Shown here piece after piece: positions 45,844 through 56,900 of a stretch of 64,000 bases of DNA. The notes under the pieces are model-generated. The model was not told the origin of the DNA. It searched no databases and saw only the letters and a program-made list of their open reading frames with translations. A program made the translations under genes and the position numbers. Source of the DNA: Paracyclopina nana. Its lineage: Eukaryota; Arthropoda; Copepoda; Cyclopoida; Cyclopettidae. Numbering within the stretch: the stretch's first letter is position 1; each line of letters opens with the position of its first letter. The stretch spans positions 1,369,001 to 1,433,000 of the forward strand of contig JAGUCH010000008.1 in the NCBI GenBank assembly GCA_019096065.1, in the 5' to 3' direction.

Positions 45844-46699
45844 GGAATTAACATTCTTGGCATAAGTGTGGGTTGTTTTGCATCACCCTTTTTTAAGCCT
45901 CATTGACCACAACCTCAAAGCATTTGCAACTGACCATCCAGCAATTAATTCATGTTTTCTCTTCATTCATGAGAAAAGTGGCTTTTTTTCTCATGAAGAA
46001 GTTCTTCCATTAATTATATCTGGAAAATTGCCAGGGGGGAAAAAGCACTTGTCCTTCCTGAAAATCACTTACTTCAGTCTCACAATAAAGATGGACATGA
46101 AAAAAGCTTTCTAAAATCCTTGTAGAACAGTGTGTAAGTTACCTAGTAGCACAATTTTTACACCTACCTCTAAAACATGTGAAAGTTCCTTTGTTTACTT
46201 TTGTGCAGAGCTGAAAATCTAAAATTGACATTCCTTCATCTTTTCAAGACAGGAAACAAAGCAATAAAAAAAGGAAACAAAACAAAAGTGCACTTGATCT
46301 GAAACTGAACCTATAAACATTTTTTGGAGAAATTCACCAAAAACAGTGCTTGTGAAAAAGAAAGAAGGCAGCACAGTACACTTCCTTTTGAGAAAGGTCC
46401 CTTCAAAAGCTCCCTCTATACTGAGAAAGCCATAACAAATTTGCCTGCAGAAAAGCCTCAAGCATCAGCTGATTCCATTGCTGCACAAAAGCATGTTCCA
46501 AAGAAACTCACAATGACTCACACTGATTCATGGTAACAAAGACCACCAACCAATTGGCTTGATTTTGATGTCAGTATGGCCCAGGCTCTCTAAGACATGT
46601 AAGTCAAAGTGTTAAAATATTGTACCTTCAGTTCCAAGACTCAGACACTATGATTTGCAGGATGTCAAATGATGCCAGAAATCATTAGAGATCAGCATC
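45844..46699. other. Intergenic region between CFAP44 and the ADAM10-like pair
   Basis: No conserved gene is seen. A 70-codon plus-strand ORF at 46324-46536 is Lys/Ser-rich with no domain. The sequence should hold the promoter of the first protease gene; no box is certain. Confidence 0.4.
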
Positions 46700-48445
46700 A
46701 TGCACTACCATTTGGCATACTTTTTAATTTGCATGGTTGTAGCTCTGGCTGTAACAACAGAGGCATCTTCAAATGCCACTTCAAGCCAAAAACCTAAAAC
46801 TATTGTCTCAGATGTCAGAGCTGACAATCTGTTCACAAGCTTAAGATATAAGCAAAGAGTCATCGACAAGAGATTTGTTCGAAGAACCAGAGGCCAAAGA
46901 AGATCTGAAGCATGTGATATGCTCATTGCCATAGATGAACCACTGTATGTGACTTACAGAAGAGATTTGAGAAACTTGACCAAAATGGCACAGCTTTATG
47001 TGAAACAACTCAATGAGATCTACCACAAGTAAGCAATCATGGAAGCTTCATTAGCTGATGTAACATCTTAGTATTTTCAGCACTGTCTTGATGGAAGGAT
47101 ACAATGATATTTACTTTAGAATCAAAGAAATCAGAATCCTGTATGACTTTTGTACACAATGCAACCAAACCCAACAAGTATTTTTAGAAGAATTCACCAA
47201 AATGGATACCTCATCATTTTGCTTGGCTCACATCTTCACATTCAGAGACTTTCCTGCTGGTATTCAAGGCCTTGCCTACAAGGGGACAGTGTGTAGCAAC
47301 TCTTACAACACTGGTTTTACAACCTTTCTCAACCACCAAGTATTTGCATTTAAATCAGATAGTGGTTGTAAAATGCTCATCTCAACTTTTCATAGGTTCA
47401 ATCGAGTGCTTCAGACTCTGTGATGACCTTTGCCCATGAAGTTGGCCATAACATGGGAGCTGAGCATGATGAAGATGCTGGCTGCTCATCTGGATACATC
47501 ATGTCAGAATCTGGAAGTGCCAAGCTTTCGCACAAGGACCAAGAGTTCAGCAGCTGCAGCATCAAAGCCATCCATGAGCGCATTGATCATGTTCGACATT
47601 TCCCTTATCGCAATTGCTTCAAGCATCATGTTGAGAAGGATAGCGACAATGACTTTTCAATATGCGGTGACTTCAAGGTGGAAGGTGATGAGGAGTGTGA
47701 CTGTGGCATGTCTTACAAAACTTGCAATGATCCCTGCTGTTATGCTGCACACATTTCTCCAGAGGACTTGTCCTGGAACCAGTCTGCCATACCTTGTCGA
47801 AGGCACACTAGTCCCATATGTCTTCATCCCTTTCGGTCAGCATTGACCTTTGGAGTCATCGTTCCTTGGGCATTCATAGGCAATGCCTTCCTCATCCTTC
47901 TCATTGGCCTTTGCTATGACTGGAAGCACAACAAGAAGTGCTTCAAACACTACACAGAGCATGCTGGAACAATCATAGAGACCAATTCAAATCACCAGCA
48001 AAGGTCCAAGAGTGAGCCACCACCTGGAAGTATTCATGAAATGAAAGCACTAAAGAAACCAAAAGCTCCACCACCTCCACCACCACTGGTAGCACCCTAT
48101 CTCCCTCCAATGAGATCTCACAGTCAGCCAGCCCCCATAAGAAGTGATATAGCTGTTTCACCCATTACTTCCAATGGTTCAGGGCCCTTCAGGCCTTCAG
48201 CAGCAAAGCCAATATCTGCAGAAAGGCTTTCCAGACCTCAAGATCCTCCACCACCAGTTCCTAGTGCTGCTGCAGCATATTTTTCAAATTCCCCTCCTCC
48301 AATTTTGCATCCAAAGCCACAGATTCAACTAAGCCCTCCAATGATGATGATGAATAATACTCCACCAGTGGTGCCATACAACACAAGGCCAGATGTTTCA
48401 AGTGTGGCCTACTTGAAGAAGAAGTATGAAGGCTCAACAGAATAA
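46700..48445 (+). CDS. ADAM10-like membrane metalloprotease, first of tandem pair
   Basis: Exons 46700-47028, 47081-47339 and 47396-48445 join in frame to 545 residues. Order: signal peptide (about 1-22), very short pro-segment, basic site RGQRR at about 64-68 like a furin cut, catalytic domain, disintegrin-like segment (ICGDFKVEGDEECDCG, about 285-340), TM about 347-368, and a long tail (about 369-545) full of PPPP runs, probable SH3 ligands. The zinc motif HEVGHNMGAEHD is at about 210-221, with a downstream GYIM Met-turn, so the enzyme should be active. Domain phrases (FCLAH, FTFRDFPAG, ITFAHEVGHN-like) place it with ADAM10, the sheddase of Notch and other ligands. Odd: ADAM10 has a pro-domain of about 190 residues with a cysteine switch; here it is about 45 residues and has no Cys. 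Introns are only 52 and 56 bp. Confidence 0.88.
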
Positions 48446-48557
48446 TAATACATGATAGAACTTAATTTCTTGGATATCATCACTACTTTACATTTGAGCT
48501 TTATTTGTTAAACAAAGTTGTGTATCCGCTGTGATATTGCTGCTTGTCATTCTTCTC

Positions 48558-48563
48558 AATAAA
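48558..48563 (+). terminator. Polyadenylation signal AATAAA of first ADAM10-like gene
   Basis: AATAAA 113 bp after the stop and only about 50 bp before the start codon of the second protease gene. Confidence 0.65.
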
Positions 48564-48613
48564 AAAGCATTTTCCTACAGAGTTATCTCACATTTCTCTC
48601 CTAGTCTTATGTC

Positions 48614-49722
48614 ATGAAGCTTCTCTTAATGTCTTTGCTGTTGCTAAATCATGCAATGGCCAGGAAGGAAATGGTCTGTGAAATGCTGATTGTGATTGAC
48701 CAATTATTACTGGAAGAGTTCCACAATGGTATTCAGGAGGCAACAGAATTTGCAAAGTCCCTGGTCTCTTACCTTAATGACATCATAAGAAAGCAAGTTG
48801 CAATTGTTAAAGTTGGGAAAACTTCATTTAAAAGGATTATCATTTCCCTGAAGGCACAAGCTTATGGCACAAATATCATTTCAAATTGGAGAAATTAGAC
48901 TGGTTCCTGCATTTTGTCTCAGCTGCAACAATGATGACCTTCTTAAAGCTTTTAGCAAGATGCAGACATCCATGTTTTGTTTGGCTCATTTGTTGACATT
49001 CAGAGATTTCCCAGATGGCCTGGTTGGTTATGCTTACAGAAAAGGCATCTGCACAGAGGCTCACAACTCTGGATTTACTTCAATTCTCAACCATGGAGTA
49101 AGCATATAGTAGTAGCAAAGTAGTAAAAGCTAGTTGCTTGACAGTAATTCAATGCGGGCCTACCATTCCATAATTCTTTCAGGATCGACAGAGTTTGACA
49201 GCCTCAAGTCTAACCTTTGTCCATGAAGTTGGTCATAACATGGGAGCTGAGCATGATGAAGGGGCAAACTGCAGAGGAAAGTACATCATGTCAGTCAATG
49301 CCAGTGACGCTACTCAGTTTAGCTTTTGCAGCATCCAAGCCATCAATTATGTCATTGCTAAAGAAGCTAAATGCTTGCAGAAGAGCTTACGCTTCCTGCC
49401 AAGCGGAACACCAAATGACTTGGCAATATGTGGTGACCTGTCTGTTCAAGGCGATGAGGAGTGTGACTGTGGCATAGGATATGAAACCTGCACTGATCCT
49501 TGCTGTTACCCCTCACTTATTTCCCCTGGGGACTTGGCTCTAAACCAATCTGCCAGGCCTTGTCGAAGGCACACCAGTCCACTTTGTCTTCATCCCTACA
49601 GATCTGCATGGACCTTTGGAATTCTCTACCCTTGGCTCTTTATCGGCTTATTGTCTTTTTCTCTATCCCTCACCCTGCTTATCAGCTGGAAGTTTGAAAA
49701 GAATGTGTGCATTCATTATTAA
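48614..49722 (+). CDS. ADAM10-like metalloprotease lacking pro-domain and tail, second of pair
   Basis: Exons 48614-48796, 48861-49097 and 49183-49722 join to 319 residues. After a signal peptide (MKLLLMSLLLLNHAMA) the chain goes straight into the catalytic domain (CEMLIVIDQ), so no pro-domain is left. The zinc motif HEVGHNMGAEHD (about 154-165) and Met-turn KYIM are intact. A disintegrin-like stretch (ICGDLSVQGDEECDCG) and a TM (LFIGLLSFSLSLTLLI) follow, with only about ten cytoplasmic residues. It is a clear tandem duplicate of the preceding gene: same exon breaks, and CRRHTSP and CLHP blocks shared. The ATG lies 168 bp after the upstream stop. The first donor (CAA|GTTGCA) is weak, so the exon 1-2 junction is the least certain part. 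Confidence 0.82.
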
Positions 49723-49760
49723 GCCTTTTGATAAGTTCACTAGCTGGCAGCAGGAAATGA

Positions 49761-49766
49761 AATAAA
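49761..49766 (+). terminator. Polyadenylation signal AATAAA of second ADAM10-like gene
   Basis: AATAAA 39 bp after the stop codon. Confidence 0.6.
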
Positions 49767-52700
49767 TCAAGACAAAACATTAAGATTTCTCACATCACTG
49801 ACACTCTCTAATTTCCTGTTCTTTGGACTCTCTTGCAATATTCAAAGTATAAAGGTACAGCAATCAAAAGTTCTCAAATGTGAGATAGATTCCAAAGTTT
49901 TGAGCTCACATGTCTGCTCCTGTGTAGACTTTTAGGCACCCATGAGTGTTTTCAATTCCCACACTTCTCAACAATGTCCTACTTCTTCCTGTGAATTTTT
50001 TACACAACATCACAGCATTTGAATATGCATTGCATGTCATCCATGTAGAACCACCTTTTGAACACTACAAACAACTCCATGAATAATTTAATAATTTAGC
50101 TAGAAAAAAAGGGAACACATCCAGACTTTGGTAATTAAATTCTGCCCTTGGAAGTGCAAATGCAATTCTTCTTTAATAATGCTTTTGAACTAACTTGGCT
50201 GCTAGGAAGGTAGAGAAAAATGGCTGATTTCACAACTTTTTTCATATCTCCTTTGCAGCTAGCTACTACCTATATATGCATAAACTTTTTTTTTGTTTGT
50301 TCAAACTTAATAAAGAAATTTTGCTACTGAGCCAGGAAAGCAACAACTGAAAGCTGAAGACATGATTATGAGGTTCTCAGTTAGTTATGTTTATCTGAAA
50401 AGTTGCCACTTTTTTGGGGACTAGTATAAAAGAAAGTCAGCAAAGTTTTCTGCGAAAAAAAAGGAATCTAATTCCAGTGAGCATTGGAAGTGGTGAAGCA
50501 ATATTGTTGGCAAACAATTTGTTATAAGCTGTGAACTAGGCCTATTTTCCCAGACTGGATACAATGTCTCTCTTGTCATCTGAAATGTGCTTTGTTTGGT
50601 GGCAAAATGGGCCTTCTGTTGGAGGATGGATGTGACAATATTGTGTGAAAAGTTGTGTCAAAACAAATTGCATTTGGGCATCGAGACCATAGTTTGCTCT
50701 CTGCACTTATTCGATTTGGTTTGGCAGCTCCTGTCCAAGTTTACCAATGTGGTGTTCATCTGCAAAAATCATTCATGTATTTTTTGTCAGAATTTCTTAT
50801 TTTGCTATAAACTGCTATCTTTGAAAAAATGTTGCAAGAATGTGAAAAAAAGTATGTAATAGGACTTGTTTAAGTGTATTTTGCCAGCAAAATGTATCTT
50901 ACATAATTACATTTTGACAATACTCTTTAAGTACAATTTTTTGACAATGTGTCTCATTCATTTCAAATATCACAGTAATGAGACTGATCTCAAAAGTGAA
51001 AATGTAAGGAATAGGAAAACATTCAAGATTATAGCATGTAAGGCTGGAATACAGATGCCAAAATGTTAAGCATATAATTCAGTTGAGTGGACAAAATTTG
51101 CATCCTCCTCCATCCAGCAAATCAAAGGGGCACTATATGTATTCCATTCATGGAAAGTTGAATTTTATGGCTGCAGCATCTCTAGTACATTTGCTAGTCC
51201 CTTGGGAGAGTTGCCTAGAGTGAAAGCTTCAATGCCCATCAAAGTTCGACTTTGAGGCTCGCATAACATAATTGAATTTTACAACTTCTCCTCTAGAAAT
51301 CCTTTTCTCGTTTCATTACCAACTTTGAGGTGTTGCACTTCCCCTACCATAAAATTGAATTGAGATTTCAGTGTGGGCTTTCCCAACCTTATGAGAGTTG
51401 ACCCAATATGCAATTAATTTTATTCTGCTGATAGTTTATAATTTCCAAGGGAACTTGCTCAAGATCATAACAATTTGGCAGAATGCTGGAATTACACTTT
51501 TACATTGATATTATTGTGCATTAGCTGAAGCTATGAGTCCAATTTCCTGATTATCACCCAATGTCTCACTAGAGTAGGTTTTATTACACTGTCATCACAT
51601 TGAAAGAGAGCTCCAAATAAATATGATTACTCTGAGAGTATTATCATGTTAGCTGTTACATCCAAGCAATTTGGCAGAAAAAATACTATAGACTACAAAT
51701 GAAAAAAAGTATATGCTGTAACAGTGGTGAAAAACATGCAATTTTTTGCTAGGCTGCTGCACTTTCAAAAGTGGTTTAATTTAGTTTGACATGACATCTT
51801 AATGACAAGTTTTAGCTTTTATGGCCATCAGTGCAATTTCCTGGCCTCACCAGGAATCATCTAATATTCAGCCAACCTTGAAACAAATGCTACTTATGCC
51901 ATACTGATCTTACTAATGGAAAGTGTAGCAGTATTTTTATGGTAAGTGCATCCTAGCATGGCCACAGAGATAAAAAAGAAGAAGCTAGACTCATAATCTA
52001 TCAGCATAAAGTGGGACAATAAAGAAGAAAGCCTCCCCCTTTTATTGTTCCCAAGAGTGCAGGTAATTTAACTCGGGGTCTGCCAAGCAGATGTTGAATA
52101 TCAATTCACAATGGAAGCAGAAATCTCCCTTTATTTGGCTCAAAATGGAGCTTTGATTCTCAGCAGGGCCACAATAGGTTTTATGGCCTTTCTGAAATAT
52201 GTCATGGAAGCAAAATTGATTGGAAAGTGTGCTCTTCATATCCAAGAAGATGAGGAAGATCACCAAAGAGAGGAGAAAGCATTTGCCTAAAATGGCTTGT
52301 CATGCTACAACTGAATTCTGGGTAACTTGATAATGGTAAGGTACTTGCAATGCGAATGTGCAATTGTCTAGAAGACAAAAAGGTAAATAGCATGTAATGC
52401 ACTAGCTAGAAAGCAGAAAAAACAATGCACAACAGTACATTTGCTGTCGATGGCAGTTTCCACATACAATATTTTCATATATATCATGTGTAGCCCAATG
52501 ACAATGTAAAAAATTAACAAAGATTTATCAAATACTCTAGAAATTTTGATTGGTCCAAAAAGCATCAGCAAGCTAGTGCAAGATAAGTTTGCAAACGCTT
52601 TGCAAGCCTTTCTAGCGACCTTAATGCATCCTTAACAATAAGTCATCGAACTCAAGTGATACTATTTCAGATGGTTGCGTCAATAGCTGTCATTCACATT

Positions 52701-53890
52701 CGGAAAGATTGGAAAGCTTATTGGTAGCTTGGAAGGTGTAAGCCAAGTGAGGTCAGGTGGTAATGGCCAAAATTGTTTGCTTAACAACATTGGCTTTTGC
52801 ACACATGCTAGACTACTATAGCTCTTCTTTGCTAAGGTAAGCATGAACAAAATCAACCCAAGGCTAGTAAAAGAAAGTTGTGCTTTCTTTCTTGGCTCAT
52901 TCAGTACCTTCGGAGTAACTTCTGTTGCTCAACACAGTTTCGACCCTCCTCTTGTTGTGAATAATTGGTAAGTTGATTATTGAACAATTTGGGCCATTTC
53001 CATGATTGCTCACTTCCCTTACATCCGTCAAGACGTCACTTTGCTTTCTTTGCTTCTTTTGCGCTATCCTTCATTCTATAAACGTAACCTTTTGTTAATT
53101 CATCAATCCAATTCTTTCATCTCACCACTTATGTTAGGATATGGCCAATTTATTAAACAACGCCTTTCTCCTGTACATTATCATCATTATTCGGATTTAC
53201 AATTAAGGCTTAATATAAGCTATGAAAATGCTTGTTAAACGTAACCTAACATAATCCTTCTTAGCTCGTCTATGCTTTTTGGGCTAATCATCATTAGTTC
53301 TGCGTTCATAAAATATGTGTTAATTTTCCCCATTGCCACAAAGTGAACCATGAGATTGCATGGCCTTGACTATCAAAGGCATGACAAAGTGTTCTTAGGC
53401 AGTAATAACCTGTAGCACAAACTGCTACACAAAAATGTGTTCAAGCCTTCATCTCAGCTCTTTGGTGCTCTTTTCCTTTGGTCCATCAATCATTCTGCCT
53501 ACTCAACAAGATTGAAAATCTGACTTCATAATACTTTAGTAAATGAAAAGTTTGCCACCTTTTTGGGCTTTTTTCTGAAGAGTGCAATATACTTCTGAAG
53601 TGTGTGTACTCCCATTCCAAATATTACTCTAGTGCCTTGTTGGGACATGTCTTTTTCCACCTCGTTTTCCCATATGTGTGTTTGTCACATGGGGTTTTCA
53701 GCCACAATAGAGCTAAAAATGAACTGAAGAACATTCCTTTATGGTTAGTTATAGAAGCAAAGCTTTCACAATTATCTTTTTATATCAGAAATAATGAATC
53801 AGATCTAGTTTACCTTAATGATTCACATGTATCTGCATTTCAAGGAAAAATGTAATTTATATTTAAAAACTAAGTTACATAATGTATCAA
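49767..53890. other. 4.1-kb intergenic region, no gene seen
   Basis: The longest gene-free intergenic stretch. It is AT-rich and mostly single-copy in appearance. ORFs reach 90 codons (50587-50859) without domains or paired splice sites. I see no tRNA, tandem array or clear inverted repeat. Confidence 0.45.
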
Positions 53891-53962
53891 GCGATGTTGG
53901 TATAGTGGTGAGCATAGCTGCCTTCCAAGCAGTTGACCCGGGTTCGATTCCCGGACATCGCA
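53891..53962 (+). tRNA. tRNA-Gly(TCC): tRNA-Gly (TCC), upstream of SMYD gene
   Basis: A 72-base cloverleaf. The acceptor stem GCGATGT/ACATCGC is fully paired, box A is in TTGGTATAGTGGTGAGC, the anticodon loop CTTCCAA gives TCC, box B is GGTTCGATTCC and the discriminator is A. Followed by a T-rich run (GTATTTTTTTC). It ends 30 bp before the SMYD ATG. Confidence 0.97.
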
Positions 53963-53992
53963 GTATTTTTTTCTTCTTCTTTTTCAGCTCAA

Positions 53993-56900
53993 ATGGATTG
54001 CTTTTTGTGTGGATCTTCGTTAGAGGGCAGGAAAAGCGAAAATTGTGGCGCCGAAGGCTGCAATGCGAAGGCTTGTTCACTTCACTGCTTAAAACTGCAC
54101 CAAGATGAGAAGAACAATTTATGTCGACCTTTTGCCTCCAGGCAAAACGAGCAAGTTGGACGATTTTTGGTGGCCACCAGAAAGATATTGGCTTTGGAAG
54201 TGGTACTAATCGATCCACCAATACTTATGGCACCCCAAAGTTTACCAGTGTGCCTGGTATGTTTGGGTGAGTTTGACCCCACTGTGCTTTGCATTTTATG
54301 AGCTGGAAAGTGAGTTTTCCCGTGTGTAATTCAGTTTTCTAATTATGGCCACTTTTTGCTCTTCAACTTTATACAACATACAAGGATATAAAGTGTCTTT
54401 ATGTGCTATTCCCTTGGAAATTTCAGGCTTTCCTAATGAAGTGGAATGTTTACTGGATAGCTTACAGAATGTTTCTCAGAAAACGAGTGTCCCATATGAA
54501 TTTAAATTAATTGTTTAAGTCCTGCAGAATGTCCCAAATGTGTTCTCAATTACGCATAGGGTTCCTCTGTAAGTGTAATTATTTTATGATAATTTCATAA
54601 CTTACAGAGATTCCATTAGAAATCTAGTGGTTCATTCATTAATTTTCAGTGGTACAAAAAAAAAGGAACATTTCTACTTACAGAGTGTCCCACTGAAAAC
54701 TTAATTGATGTTCCTCTACAATTTTCAGAGCACCTCCATGTTTATTTGATAACTTACAGAATGCCTCACAGAAATCCGAAAGGTTACGCATTAACAGAAT
54801 ACTACAATACCCTTTGTAATGTGGAATTTGAACTTTATGACCTTCAGAGTGCAAAACAGATCGTGTAAAGTAAAAAACTGGATTCTCCGGCTCTTAGTAA
54901 ATAATCAATTTTGCAGCCTCATTTTACAGTCCACCACTGGATACAAACAGATATGGTAATTTTTGCTTTTTATCAGGTCCTTTACCAAATGAGCCCAAAA
55001 GTTGGGAACAATGCCAGGGCTGCCATTTTCCCATGTGCTCAAAACAATGTGGTGACATTCATCCCTGTCAATTTCAAGAAGAGTGTGAACTGCTGACAAA
55101 AGTGGCCTTTTCCCTCACTGATGTGGAGGTCAATAAGCCCAACCTTGTAAGTCTTTCTTTCTCCTTAATTTTCTGCTTCTCTAGGTTTCAATCTCCTGAA
55201 ATGGAAATGATCATTTGAAAGGCAGGAGTGGAAAAGTAGGAAAAGGGTCAGCAGCGGAATTCTCTCTTTTTTGCTACTTTAAAATGGCCCATTTTTTGGC
55301 AACTAGAGCCCAGTGCAGGAAAAAGCCAGTCTGCATCATTAATTTCCCCTACTTTTGAGCCCCGTTCATGTATTTTGAGATCAGGTTAAATCTGCTGCTT
55401 ATTGGCTAAAGAGAAGCTTTAATCAAGTTAGAGACCGTGCTGCATTTTCATGGGCAAATTGGACAGTTTTCATTGTTGAAATCAACTTTTTTAACATTTT
55501 TATTATTTCTCATTTTTAAAAAAATATTTGTAGAAATGTTTTGATTTGGTAAGTCTAAATTGGAATTGAAGGGATTTCTTTTAAAAAAAAATTAGGTTTC
55601 GGCATCAGTTAAAAATTCATTTTGTGATGAGAGGCAATTTTTCGATTGTACTGTTCAAGTTCGAATCAGCAAAATGTCGAAAGGTAAAAGTTCGAAAAGT
55701 GAAATTTCGATCCGCAAAACTTCGAAGAGCAAAAAAATCTAATTTGTAAAATATGTTCAATACAACAAAAAATAAATTAAGTTCATATATACAGCGCGTC
55801 CTACCAACAGTGGATTAAATAGCGCTCATATGTTATGGGCTTCACAGATAGCTCACATCACTTGCCTGAAAGTGAAACGAGCCTTTTTCCAACTTTTGCT
55901 TGTCTTAAGATTCTGGCTGTTTTATGGGTTCTTGGGGACAATTTTAAATCCTTATATTTATTTTAACTCAAAGAAAATCCCACAGATTTAAATTCACATT
56001 AGTACCATGACAATAACATTGGTGTAAGGCAATCCCTGCGGCCTTTGTATAGTCCTGATGTTATGCAGAAGTAAAAAGAGTAACAATTTAAAATAATTCA
56101 TTTGGGACAGTTTATGGGGTATTTTTACTAAGTAAATAATTTTTCATTATCGGTTTTAGTAGTAGCTGCAACAATGATCGAATTTTTGCGGATTGGAACT
56201 TTTCCTTTCGAACTTTAAACCTATCGAACTTTAGCGGATTCGAACTTTTGCGGATTCGAAGCTGAACAGATATACCAATTTTTCTTCTCTTTTGCCTACA
56301 TGAACTGGGCATTTTTTACGCTGTAGTACTTTAAAGAAGCAGGCAGAAAAAAAGAACCGTCTATCCCATTCACAGCTGACCACATAACATTTGTATTTCT
56401 GTATTTTACCTCAGAATTCAGTAAAAGCAAAAGTTAAAAATTAGTTGTTGGCCTAAAAAGTAAAGTTGTATGTATTTATCAGTTGATCTAAAAACATACT
56501 TGCAGCTAACATTACTTTTTGTATTTCGCCAAAACAGTAATTGGCTACATCTGAAAGTATCAGTACCAAAAAAGATGTATTCTGTTGTATTTCACTTTCA
56601 CAAAGAAAATTTCTTATGGAAAAGCTACCAATGCTTATGTTGCTGTAATTCACAGATGTATCCGAAAAATTCAGCTAACAAAATGATATGTATTTCATAG
56701 ATGTATCCGAAAAGTAGATGAATTTTGCAGTACTTATCAGCTGTCATGTTCAGTTCATACAGCTAGACGTATTTAATTATCTAAAAAATGTATTCCTGTT
56801 TTGTGATGTATTTTCTGTATCTCCTCAGCTGTATTCCACAGTGGGCGTACTTCGGCTGTTGCTCCTGAAGAATGAGCCTCCTTTCGATAACCAATGGATC

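Noticed and set aside
46324..46536. 70-codon ORF before the ADAM10-like genes
   Set aside because: Low-complexity Lys/Ser-rich, no domain or splice partners.
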